Shown here piece by piece: positions 1-12,119 of a stretch of DNA of 64,000 nt. The position numbers and the translations under genes were made by a program. The stretch is from the NCBI GenBank assembly GCA_022885665.1, contig JAGQDJ010000015.1, forward strand, positions 128,955 to 192,954, written 5' to 3'. The first letter of the stretch is position 1; each line of letters starts with the position of its first letter. Under the pieces are notes generated by a model. That model was not told where the DNA came from. It did no database searches and was given only the letters and a program-made list of their open reading frames with translations. The DNA is from Triops longicaudatus. Its lineage: Eukaryota > Arthropoda > Branchiopoda > Notostraca > Triopsidae.

Positions 1-491
1 TAATTATTCCGTGGTACAATTAATGTACTTGATCCTCTCCAAACAATCGGCTCAAAAGAAACGGTAAAAAAGAATGAAACAAAAATGCAAAACAGTGTCA
101 GTTGGAGGACTATTAATCTAATCATAATAGAAGAAATTATAAGAGAAAGCGTCTGCCTAGGCCTGCGCAGGGCTAAAGCTACTATTCGGATAATAATGTA
201 CGTTTTTAACAAAGTGAAATGATGAAAAAGCCTCTTATTTTGAAGAACTAGCTCACGAAAACTCATGCTGTGGGTTCTTTTGTCATGGAAGGTCCTTTTA
301 GACACATCTACGCTTGTGTTAACATTAGCGTTTCAATGGCGCCCCCCAAATTGTGTCCCTTTCTTCTTCACGCAGCGTTCCTTGCTTAACACAAAAGCTC
401 CATAAAAGCGACATAACGGAGGACACACACAGTCACATCTAGACGCGTTAGTCAGAAAGACACAGGGAGGCACCAAAAGTCATTTTCTTTA

Positions 492-510
492 ACGAACCAC
501 GACGGTTCGT
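492..510. repeat. Small 7-bp hairpin
   Basis: ACGAACC (492-498) and GGTTCGT (504-510) are exact reverse complements around a 5-nt loop. It is too short to be significant on its own. Confidence 0.3.
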
Positions 511-2904
511 CCTTTGCCCTTTTAAATCCATACCTTCAAGCAACTGTTTTAAAGCAATGGGGGCGCTAATTTTTCATTCATTTTTTCGCCCTTATAACCA
601 ACATGTAGTCTTCATTTCTCGTAGTCTAGGCATTGTAAAATTCTCGTTAACAGGACACCTTGTCGTCACGCTCTCCCGTCGGAAAAGCATGACCCGGAAC
701 GAAGAAATTTACAAATGTGTTTGTTTTATTGTTTAACAATTACAAATTATAAATTTGTTTCGTTGTCATGGAATTTAGGGACGTCGTATACGTACGCTAA
801 AACTAAGGGTTCGTCTTTATCTCGCAAAGAAAAAAGAACCCGGACTTTCACACTGGAAAAAATCTTGATATAATATCCCGCGAAAAACGGAGCTCTAGCA
901 TTTTTATTATAGAGAACACCTTTAACTGAATTTCATTGCCAACTTATTACGTCATGAGGGATACCGTCAATATCACTCTAGTTATTTTTTTAACTACACA
1001 CAATAGCATGTGGTCTAAAAAGTGTACTGAATAACAATAATGTGTTTTGATCTGTATGGTTGATTATTCAAGTTGCATTTTCAGAATTTAAAAAAGGTTT
1101 GCTCTGAGAAAGACACATCAAAATGGTGAATCTTTCACCGACGTCAAGTGACAGTGAAGTAACGAAAGCGATGGATAATAATATACCGACACAGTTAATC
1201 TTAAAACAATACACTAACAACATAATTCCGCCGTTATATTTCAAGTGTCCTCCATTGTTTGCAGATAAGCTTTTTGTTCAAGCTATCTTTGTATAGCTTA
1301 TTTTCTACTCCTCGTCACTATGCGCACAAATTCGGTGTTAGACTAATAATTTACTATACAAACTTCTGAGCCACGAATAGGAGGAACTCTCGATAATATA
1401 AGTGCTAAGGACATTAATTTTTCGCGGTTTGTAGTTTTACTATGTTTTAAGTACAACGATGTACAAAAAGCTTAAAACGATTTTTTCTGGCTAGATATGA
1501 TTACTAAAATAATGTCACTACAATTGTAAGAAGTTCACCGTTACTAGTAAGTCACCCTCTCTTCCATATCAATTGGCAGAACTGATGTTATAATGCACGA
1601 AGTGAGTGATGTATTTTTTGTGCAGAATGTCATAGATCGTAACTGACTGCAAACGAGGTCCAGCTCCATTGCTTAATTTGAATACAGTAAAGTTTCGCTA
1701 AAACCTACACGCAAAAGGGCGTAAAATTTGTGCATTATATTAGATTGTACGTGATAGCCAATATTGTTCCAAAATGCCTTACAAAAATTCATTCGTGTGT
1801 AACAAAAATCGGGCGTAGTTTCAGCGCGACACCAACTTTGCAGGGATTTGTTGAGGAGCCCTACTGAAAACAATGCATCCTAGCTCGAGTAGCATGATCT
1901 TTTGAAAGATTAACTGCTTCCCTTGGGCTGGTATTTTGTGTGCATTACCGCACGGTACGGCCAGTTTCCATGGTAGATGAACAAAAATGCATGTGAAAAT
2001 GGTTCAAGGTGACTTCCGTTTTTGTCCACTACACACGAAAATACTATACAGGCGAATACGTCATACCCGATTTTTCTCCTGTACATATACAAAGGTACTT
2101 CACCCGAACCATTGAATCTTACACGCAATAGTTGACTGTTCGTTAGCGATATTCAACTCTATAGACCTAACTTTCAAGAGTCTTACGTAGGCAAGGTTGG
2201 TTATTTGTAAAGCTTTAAAATAGGCTATGATTTAGTACAGAACATTGATGCTTTTAGGAATTTTATCTGATTCTTTCATAGCATTTCTTCAAGTAACGCA
2301 TATTCTTTCAAATGGATTAGTTTGCAAACAACAGTATTTTATGACTCTCGCATTACACTTTTCAACCCTGGTACCCCCCTCTGCAGACAAAGAAAAAAAA
2401 AGATTGCATCTCTTCTATCCACCTCTGAGTTTATTTATACCAGCCTCCCCCAAGCGCCAAGTTTATGTTTACTACGTTTACGTTTGTTCCAAAAGCCCAG
2501 AAAAGCTGAGAACCACCGCGAAACAGTATCACGACTCAGTACTCTCAGGTCATAAAATGATTTATTAGGAGCATGAAAAAACCTGCGGATGGTCCTGCCC
2601 TGATACAAAAAATACGACGAATATATACGAAGACTTGCAGCTTTTATTTCTCTTGTTTGTAATAAGATCTCGTAAAAATTGCCGAGCTAGAGTACACTAC
2701 CAGATACACTACCAAACTCATGTAAAACGTTACCTTAACGAAAGAAAAAACTTTCTCTCAACGCTATAAAACGTAGCTTTTTTTGGCCATTCTATTATCT
2801 TTCACATATCGCCTTGAAAGAATCTTTTTCTTATATGGTTTCCACCTCGGTAACATATTTATTATGCATGCAAATAAACCAAGGAAGAATAAATAGCAGA
2901 AGAG

Positions 2905-2917
2905 AAAAAAAAAAAAA
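2905..2917. repeat. A13 homopolymer
   Basis: This is a run of 13 A in an A-rich context, with no associated element recognised. Confidence 0.85.
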
Positions 2918-4257
2918 CATGAGCCACGACATGTGAATCTGTCACTCGCCTGTAACATAAGTTCCGTACACTTCTAATAGCCAGAAAAAAAACGTACTAT
3001 ACGGTTTTTTGCCCATCTCCAATATGTAACCCTTAAGGGAGAAAACAAGTCCCTCTCCATGCTGTAGAAAACTGTCGCCATGAATTCTTGGTGTGAGAAT
3101 ATCACGAAGGAATCATATATTCTAATCATAAAGCCAAAGGGTGACATTCCTACTTTGAAAATAACTAAGCGACCTGACCCACTTCATCAACCCAATCCTT
3201 GATAAATGTCTCTATTATGCTTTGGTACTTCTAACCAATGCTGGGGACTTTGTTCGCTTTGAAGAAACGCTGCACTTCATTAAATGCTTCAGTATCGCTA
3301 GCATCTTCGGAATGACTTCTCCGAAGTGAATATTCCAGGTAACCTGACATGAACAACGCCTCATCCACGCACTAAATTTATTGACATTTTCCTTCTCGGA
3401 AAGTGAACCCAATGTCTTGTTGTATCAACCAAAATCACAGACCAAATGAAAAGCTAATTTCATAGTTCCCAATTCAGCCGCATATCGTTAAGACGTGCCC
3501 TTGTTTATTTTCTGCGTTGAAAATGACAGACAAATCAGAATTGGCGTCCTTTGCACATCCTTAAACGAATCCACCGACAGTGCGCTTACGACACATGAAC
3601 ACTTTACCCCCTCAAAAAAAAAAATGGTATAATCTGCAAAATGGCTATTCAAACTTTAGGATTTAAAATGGCTATAGTCGATAAAGAAGATCAACACAAT
3701 CTCCTTTCATCGTTCCCGAACTTAAGAAAATCTCTATTGTAATATAGAAAGGAAGAACAATTGTACAAGCCTGAGTTTGTATTTAGACAAAAAGCAAGCA
3801 TAGAACTTATTCGTAAATCGGCTCGTTATTTCTGTAACATATTACTACAAAATGAAAAAGATGTAGCCAGCGTGTTCTTTTTAAAATTATCGGACTACTG
3901 TGTTTACTTATTTTAAATTATTTGTTTCCCCTAGTAAAATATTTGATACAGTCTAAGCTCCTTCCGACACAGAATGATAAAGTTTATACTCTAAACCTAC
4001 TAAAAATACTAAAAATGAAAAAAAGTGCAAAAAAACTACAGTTGTAAAGACTATGACATATTTCACCCCATCAGCTCTGGGCGGTAGCCTGTGCTATTTA
4101 ATGAACAAAAAGAAAGAAAAAAGGGGGATATAACCGAAAAAGCCATCAGATCTAATGAAAAGTGCTGGAAGCCATATTGACTACCAAAATGGAATGGAAA
4201 AGAAACATGCTTTACGAGCCATCCGGGAAACTAAAGCATTAGGTAATGGTATGTTTA

Positions 4258-4283
4258 CCCTCCCCCCATTGCCCCCCTAGCCC
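4258..4283 (-). other. G-quadruplex motif
   Basis: On the minus strand there are four G-runs (GGG, GGGGGG, GGGGGG, GGG) with loops of 3, 4 and 1 nt, a canonical G4 pattern. Confidence 0.6.
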
Positions 4284-4436
4284 TCCATAGGAACAGTCTT
4301 TTTCTTTCCCTTCTACACATGCAAACTTCTCACATGCTTTACTATCTTTCTTGTAAAACTGGAGCAGGTCATAACACCTTGTGTGCGTGCACGGACACTT
4401 GTATTAGTTTTCCCTCCGTTCTCTGAATGCCATTAA

Positions 4437-4459
4437 CCCCCCCGTTACCCTCCCTCCCC
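4437..4459 (-). other. G-quadruplex motif
   Basis: The minus strand reads GGGG-A-GGG-A-GGG-TAAC-GGGGGGG, four runs with loops of 1, 1 and 4 nt, predicting high stability. It lies 154 bp from the one at 4258-4283 on the same strand. Confidence 0.65.
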
Positions 4460-6648
4460 TTTTTCTCTACTCTGTTCTTTTCTCTTTGTTCTCGGTTTTT
4501 TATTGACCTATAACACGTTACTAAAGAGCATCTCAGGCATTAACATGGAAAATTAGACTTCCTTCGTCTCATTTTTCGCGTCCCAAAGTTGATGCTTAGG
4601 GAGGACAGCTTATTTGATTTAAATTGCTCGACTTAAATGTTCTGTACCACCGAAACGGTGTGAGAACCCGGGCGTTAATGTTGCCCCTTCAATAAATGTC
4701 ACTTCGACACTCCCTCCACTTTTTTTTCGCTTGCTTGCTTGACGATCAACTCCTACCAGAAAAATTCGTAACTGGTAGTTAATACTGTATTAGGCAAGTA
4801 ACGAGGGACTATTTTTTTTCAAAATGAATGAAAACAAATGCATATTTAACAACAAGTAGTCCATAGTCCGGCTTGGAAGAAGAGAGGCTTCTCCCAGGCT
4901 GGTCATCGTTTATTCGGGGAGTCGAGGACGTAAAGGAAGATTCTTGGAGGTAAGTCAAAGTCAAGCCTTTTTCAATGCATGAATAAAACAGCAACACTGG
5001 ATTTTCCCTGCCATAAGAAGATCCTGAAACGCAACAGATATCTGCCAGCGCAGATGGCTGACTGTCCATACACCTACGTAACCCTTTTGTGGGAAATTTC
5101 AGGCTAAATTTGGTTTCCTAAATTGTAAAATGTCTATTTATTCTTAGAAGGATTAAAAACTCCACAAGCTGATTAAAATCTTTCATGATATTCGCCATGA
5201 ACATATTGTCCGACATTTTTTTTACTTAATATCATATTTTCTTATTATCTATAAATTTGGTTAAATGTTAGGTAGTATGGTCGCCTGCATAATTTACTTC
5301 GGTCCTTATACTATTCCGTCGTGAAAAACGAAAATTGAATATTTCATATTTTCTTTTTAACGTTTTTTTTAAAAGCTTTATATATTTTTTTTAAATAGTT
5401 ATTGGGGTTTTAAGAACTACGTCACTACAGCGACACAGTATCGTCTTCGGCTTCCTTTTTCATTTTTTTTTTTCAGATTTTGTTTCTTTTTGACTATTTT
5501 TGCTTAAAAATGCAGTTAATTAGATTTTTAATGAGCTTTCGTACACGATGAATCTTACATTAATTTTACCTTAGCATTGTCTTTTCTTGAATAGTTTGTG
5601 GTTACTAGTTTGTTTGCTAACATTAGATCCCAAGATCTGATTCCACTTATCCCTCCAAAGTTGTCTTATTTTTTACATTTTCCATTCAGAGCACTTTCAG
5701 TTGCAAATTTTTACAGAAAACGAATTTGCGCAGCATTTTTCTACTATAATTGCACTAAAATTCCACTTATTAAGCTTTTATACTACTGAACCCTAGGCCA
5801 ATTGAAGGAAATACCGGTTAATTTGAAGAAAATAATAATAATGTACGCTGTGAACTTTTTATGTAGTTAAATATCATACTTTTGTAATGAACTATTGTCG
5901 AGAAATAATACACCGATTCGCGGAGAAAGCTCAACGGTATTATGTTTAAGAATTGGTGAAAGGCTCTATTGCTAGAGAAATTTACCACATTCAATTCCAC
6001 GTCATTATTTTCTGCCTTTCCGATTTCATTTTTTAAAATCCTCAATGGTGCAAACGCTTTTTTAGTTTGTTTTCTTTTTATTCCGGTCAAGAATGTACCA
6101 CGGCACGGGTGCAATTTCGCAAGGTGCTTTAGTTAGCATTATTGTTCTATTTAAGCCAGCAACATTGTTTTAGATGGCGACTTAATACATTCGTTCTTAC
6201 CAATCTGCCCCTCGAATGTAAATATGAAACACCCTTTTAAAAAGTTTTACTACCGGTCAAACGCTTTTTACATTGAATATCCTGATAACGTAAACTACAT
6301 GGTGGATGGCGCACGTTAATAAAACGTGTGTACGCTTTACAGTGCAAACGCACGTCATTTAAGCCTCTGCGCACGTACGTTGCGAAAAAGACTATAACTC
6401 AATAAGATTCCTTTTTGCGTAATATCTTTTCACTTCGCGTTATGGTTTCCCATTTGCATGTCCTCTGAATCAAGCCATTCGTCTGCGCAAAGGAACAGAC
6501 CAGGAATTCTTACTACGTGATCTAGTAACTCCTAAAGTTCTAGTAACGCGGGCGCCATTTTATCCCTGCTTCCAAGACAAATGGATAAATAAAATGAGGT
6601 CTGCATTGCAAACTCATCGCGTTTTCGTTACCTTTTCTGCTTACCGCT

Positions 6649-7143
6649 TTAGCTTGCAAAATGAGAAAAAGAAGCACAACATGACGTGCTGGCTAGCCTG
6701 CACTCAAAACCAACTTTCCCTTTCAGTACTGGGATAAGAAAGCTTCTCATTTTTCTTCCCTTAACGCCAAGTACTAATAAAACTTTCAGCTTCCATGCAT
6801 AACACCCCACAATGCAATGCTTTCGACGAGGAGCTGAACTCCGTCGCGAGTCAAAAGAAGAGGGAGCGCGAGAGAACTCGTATGAGCAGCAGCCGATCAT
6901 CATCTTGATCAGTATAGGAAGGTGAAAGTTCACCCACTTTCCATCGCGGGATGCAAAAATTGTCTGCCTTGAATCCATTTTATCTCCGACGTTTTTACGA
7001 GTGCGAACGGCAAGATGAACAACAAAGGAAAAACCTTTTGTGGAAAGACAAGCAAAGCCTGGTGCATCCCTGCTTTGCACGCAAACCCATATACCATCAC
7101 ACGCCATTGGCTGGGGAAGATTACATTCTACGTTAAAGACCAA
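6649..7143 (-). other. Longest non-KLF ORF (164 codons), coding status unproven
   Basis: The ORF lies in a locally GC-richer segment and encodes Ser/Arg/Cys-rich sequence with no domain, signal peptide or repeat that I recognise. Two plus-strand ORFs overlap it. One ORF of this length is near what chance allows in 64 kb. There is no TATA box or poly(A) signal to support it. Confidence 0.1.
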
Positions 7144-8371
7144 ACCTCATCAGATCATTTTCATATAAAGCTTCACATACACTTACAGTTTGGTATTTTA
7201 TGTCAAAAATTACCCTCCCCTTAAAATCGTTCTTTTAAATCTGCTACCCGGTGTAACATATCGTGTTATCATGAAAGTCGAGAAAATTAAAAACCACTGT
7301 AAATAAGATAAGAAATTCCGCGTACGTGTGTGTTGTAAGTGTGAGTACTGCCTGGAAGTCTTATATGATCTGCAACAGTTTTCAAACCAAATTTTGCTGA
7401 GGACGTGACGAACTTTCTTCGCAACACCATTTTTCCATTTTTTTATTTAGTTTTACTTTTAATAGATGAACTACTGATCGCAGGCTTTTCCAGTGATTTA
7501 TGATTATGGATAATAAAGGCTGGAGGAAACCTGACAGATCGAAAACCAATGACGAATTACAAATAGTATTACTATGTTTATCTGAGGCAGAAAGTATGGG
7601 AAATATGAGCTTTCAATACACGGATAGATTTCACTGTTGGCTTTCAGTCAGGAAATTTTTAAAAAGTAAGCATTTATATTTGGAAAAAAAACTACCGTGG
7701 GAAGAAGAGGAACGCTTCGTTTTCAAACTGTCTCCGTTAAGCTTTTTCCTACTTCCAATTTTCCTGGTTTTATACCCAAGCAAAGTGAGTCCTGCTTTTT
7801 ACTCCAGGCCTGCTTGCTTCAATAGCCTCACCCACGGCTTGTTTAATGATGATTCTTTAAATGTTTTAACTAAGCAGTTAATTTTGTTCTGTGTCCGGTA
7901 ACCTAAAAAAATGCACAATTTGTTTTAAAACTTTGCGTGTACGTAAAACTTTACCCACTACACTCGTTCGCAAGTTTCACTGTCATTTTCCGTTCTTTGA
8001 CCAATATTTCCAAAACAGAAGTGGTATTGTGCTCATAGTACGCAAATCCAATCCAAACAACTTTCCGATTCATCCTTCTTCTTGCCCTTGAATTACCCTC
8101 GTTTAAGGGCCGCAGGATCCTAAAGTAGTGCCAGAGGGCGGTGACGTGACTTTCCTCTTCCAACCCCTTCCTACCCCGTCTCCCTTATGGACATTTTTCA
8201 CACACTAAATGGTAGAGTGTCAGCTTTATTTTATTTTTTCCATATGAACTCTTTTCTTTTCCAATAAATTTTTAAAGAACTGTCTGGGAAAATAGAATTC
8301 ATCCTTAGTGGCCGGCAAGCTTTTTTAAGATTGTTCCTCCTGATTTGTTCAACATGTGCAGAAGTCCTTGT

Positions 8372-8393
8372 ATACCCTGCGGATACCCTGCGT
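8372..8393. repeat. 11-bp tandem duplication
   Basis: ATACCCTGCGG (8372-8382) is followed directly by ATACCCTGCGT (8383-8393), 10 of 11 bases identical. Probably a slippage duplication. Confidence 0.6.
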
Positions 8394-11300
8394 GGCATCT
8401 AGCATCATCCACGGTCCCATATAGGGCCCAACATTATTCCATCCAAAGCACCAATGCATCACATTTCCCCTGCGAAACATCACTGCACTTTACATAACGG
8501 TGAACCGGAACTCGAAAGTTTTGACGTCTTAATTCATTTCTCTTTTCTTTATCATATTTTAGGCCTCAGCCCTACTCTACAGAATAAGCATTCCATCCTA
8601 CTGATTTCAATCTTGAATACGAGGTAAAAAAAAATAAGATTTTTACAACGGGGAAAGTAATACGTTGCTTTCGTATTCTTAGACACCCACCTTCACAAAA
8701 AAGGGGCATAATTGGTTGTTGCTTAAGAAATGCCAACTAATTATCGGCCCTTCTGGCTTTCGTGGCTACAAACCATTTCCACAGCTATCCAAACAAATCG
8801 CCCTTGCTGGTTTCATCTTGGGCTGCCAACAGCTTAATTAGCTCGGCTTGGCCGAAAAGGAGACGCATCCCCCAAGCCGCTCTTTTTTTCCCTGTGTAAT
8901 ATTCATACGCGGACCGCTTGTTATACTGCAGTGTAAATACATCTCCTACCAACAACTCGATTATAATTTTCAGACGATATTTTTCTCCTACAAGCCAATT
9001 CTCAGTTTGGGAAACTTTCCAACATAAGAACATAAGAAGTTCCCCTTCTCCCAGAAAATGTATAATGCCACAAAATTTTGCACGGTGGGCTCTCAACACT
9101 TCCTAAGGTTAAGTCACTCTTACGCGATCTTTGTGCAATAAATAACAAGAAATAATACGATATTACGTTTTTGCCATCCTAAATTTCTGCTCTACTTTTT
9201 TCTTCCCGAGATTTATTTTAGTTCACTGAAGAATTTTCCATGAAAAACGCTTCTAACTGTAGTGTGGAGATCGCACAAAGTTCTACCATGGCATACTCTC
9301 ACACTTTTCACCCTGCAATTAAGCTTTTCTTATCATTCCCCCAAGATTTAAGCCTTTTTGCCGACTCCAGTCTCTCTACTGGTTTCTTTACTAGTGCTAC
9401 AATTTTCAGTAACGAATATTACAAGTTTTTTTCTTCCTTGTCGTTATCAAGTCAATGGAATCCTCACCATGCAGCGAAAGCTGTCAGTAGAGATTCAAAA
9501 AAGTGTGCAAAAAAGTGGAAAGTCTGATGTTACTTAACAATAGTTATTTCAGTGCAAGTGGATTAGGTTGCCGCATACTATTAGCCTACTTGCGTATGCC
9601 TTGCACGTTTGCCCAGCTCAAGTACTCACCTACAATAGTTATATAACGGGTACCTATTAGCGATGCTTCCAAGTTGGTGATTTTTTGTTCAAGTGTCTTT
9701 CGGCAAACTGGGAGGTTGAAGTATTCTACATATCACACACGCTGGTTACAATTGCTATGGCTAACCATTTCACACTCGGTTCTAAATATCCCGCACATCA
9801 TAATAAACTCATCGCTGAAATGACTCCTAATTGGAGCGGTGTGGCAACTTTTAATTGGCAGGGATGGTTTGAGGGCCGCCAAGGATACTTACACCTTTGC
9901 CTCAATCTGAATTTTCCAACTATGTATTCAACAAAATTGCCTTCGAACGATACGTAAGACCTTGTACCCGAACTTTTTCACTCTATCATCCCACCCATTC
10001 CATATTCTCCTAAAGAAAAAAGTAAAAAAGGAGGAAAATTCATAATAAATAATTAGAGGAGGTTATACAAACAAAACAAACGAAATAATTTTACAATTAC
10101 TATTAACGACACAGTTGTAAAACTTTCGCTGTAAACTCATAGGTATACCGCTCCAAAAGTATTATACAACAAATAGCAATTAAAGTGTTACCATACTCGT
10201 GTGAAGCCCGAAGTGTGTTTGCACTTGCCTCTTGTTACTTTTTACACGAAAGCCAAAAAAAAAAAGGTCTCGACTTTGCTCTCAATAACTTTCCCTTCCC
10301 AAATTTTGTTGGTTACTCCCCCAGAGTGGCATTTCTACTTAAGTACGACATATTCAGGCTGGCTTACGCCATCAGATACTTGTGGTGTAATCCTTGTGGC
10401 ATTTTTTTCTTCTTCCTGGCTATTTTCGTCTAATTGAAGAGAATGTCGAGGCTAAGATCGAAGTTAGTACATAAAAAACTGAGAGCTAAAGCCATTTCAT
10501 CACAAAAAGACCCCAAAGATGCAGCCGATAAAAGCGACCAAAAACATGAAGGTTCAATCAATCCAATACAAAAGAGGATAGGTCAGGGATGGAGTCCGCT
10601 GTTTTGGCCTTATTAGGAAACTGCTTACGTTTTCGCTCTCCCAACTTTCTCAATGCGGTCTTCATGCAACCCCATGCATGGTTTTTCATACATGATACGC
10701 TTCTATTATACGCAACAAATCTTCTCTAGCGCTTCTTCTTTAACTTTCGGGTGAAACCCCAAAGCGTGTATTAAACTCCGTGAAAATTGTCATGTTTGCA
10801 TACCTCGATGCAGCTGCATATCTTGGATTGGCATGATTCTCAGACTAATCAACAAGGAATTTGCGTTTTTATTCAGGAGTGTTTGCAAGTAAGCACAGTT
10901 CGCCCCACTCATTTTTAAAGGATCCAAACGGCTGCTAAATGTATAATGTGATACGTTTATTATACAAACCTCCGCTTTCGCTCTTCTCTCTTTGGCTTCC
11001 TCCACGGGCTTAACTACGTAAATCTGACAGGTTCCGTCATAAAGAAGGTAAAACTTCTGTCAGACTGCTTCAAGCGTCACAAAATATCTTACTTAAGACT
11101 CCCGTGCTTTCTTAGTCTTGTAGCTTGCGAAATCCTGTCAAGATTTGCAAAAACACTTCCTACTCTTTCACCGACTATCTGGAACAACATCATGTTCCCT
11201 TGTTACTCATTTCATAATTCTACCGCCAGATATATCTACATTACTCGTGCTTACCTTGCTTCCAATTACACGCTACATCGCATGACGCGTCGTAACTACA

Positions 11301-11975
11301 CAAATACACCAAGAAATCGTATAATCTCTCTTTATGCTACAATAATTACTTTCTCTTTGCGCTTCACATCGCATTCCCAAAAAATTAATTAGCACTCCAA
11401 AGTATGTAATCTTCAGTAAAGAAGAGAGAGAGGATTGAAAGAAAAAAAGGCCTTCAGACTCCTTGACCCCCAACGGCATTATAAATTATTTCGCACGGTT
11501 CTGCATGTCTGTAACCCGTCAGGATTAGCAAGGATAATATCGCCGTAAACTTCACACCGACGCCATTCTCGTCAATCCCGTTTGAAGACCATCGTTCCGC
11601 GGTTGGCAATTCGCCTCTTATGCACACTCTCCCTGATTTTGGCTCGTGTTCGAGCTGTAGATAAAATTGTCTCTTTTTATTACTTACCTTTTCTCCTAAC
11701 TGTTCTTACGTTGAAAGTTCCTACGAGACTGCACAGGATCGTGATACGACAATATTCCTTTGAAACTTTTTTGCCGTCCAAATTTTTATTCACTCATTGC
11801 TTGTTACAGCGATTCATGTTCATTGCAAGCTTATCAAGTCCAGATTCTCTCTTTTCTATATCTTTTCTAGATATTCTAAGAATAGATATAGCGAGCTCTT
11901 TTCAAGAAAACGCACCTGAAAAGCGACAATAAGATACTTGATTTTTCTATTTCCCGAAAAAGGAAAAGAAGACCT

Positions 11976-12119
11976 TCACGTACAAGGAACACTTGGTCCA
12001 CCAAGAGCACCTCCAAAGCCTTCCACAATGACGTCAGGATAAGCGAACCCGAACCGCACCGTCTGCTCTACTTCCACACCTACGCTCTCATGCCGAGTGG
12101 CTTGTCTGCTGCGCCCCAC
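11976..12119 (-). CDS. Candidate terminal coding exon of a Gly-rich protein
   Basis: On the minus strand an acceptor-like ACAG precedes 47 open codons and TGA (11976-11978). The C-terminal translation includes RFGFAYPDVIVEGFGGALGG, with codon use resembling real coding sequence. AATAAA on the same strand follows at 11785-11790, 186 bp after the stop. Further upstream (12410-12700, minus) are other short Gly/Ser-rich open stretches with splice-like borders, for example around 12421-12475, but I could not join them in frame. No homologue is recognised. The acceptor lacks a good pyrimidine tract. It could be chance in a locally GC-rich segment. Confidence 0.2.
   Translation of the reverse strand: MGRSRQATRHESVGVEVEQTVRFGFAYPDVIVEGFGGALGGPSVPCT
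12029..12036. promoter_or_regulatory. Perfect CRE palindrome TGACGTCA
   Basis: This exact CREB/ATF consensus octamer lies inside the candidate exon at 11976-12119, so it may be coding rather than regulatory. No core promoter was recognised next to it. Confidence 0.25.

Larger units (their letters stand above)
1..4257. other. Non-coding, nothing recognised
   Basis: AT-rich sequence. ORFs of 64-107 codons (for example 2245-2568 plus) overlap others and have no domains. Only the small hairpin at 492-510 and the A13 run stand out. Confidence 0.6.
4460..11975. other. Non-coding, nothing recognised apart from the 164-codon ORF and one tandem duplication
   Basis: No conserved domain was seen in any ORF (including 7500-7901 plus, 133 codons, and 11582-11932 plus, 116 codons). 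No tRNA, rRNA or transposon protein fragment was recognised. Confidence 0.55.
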
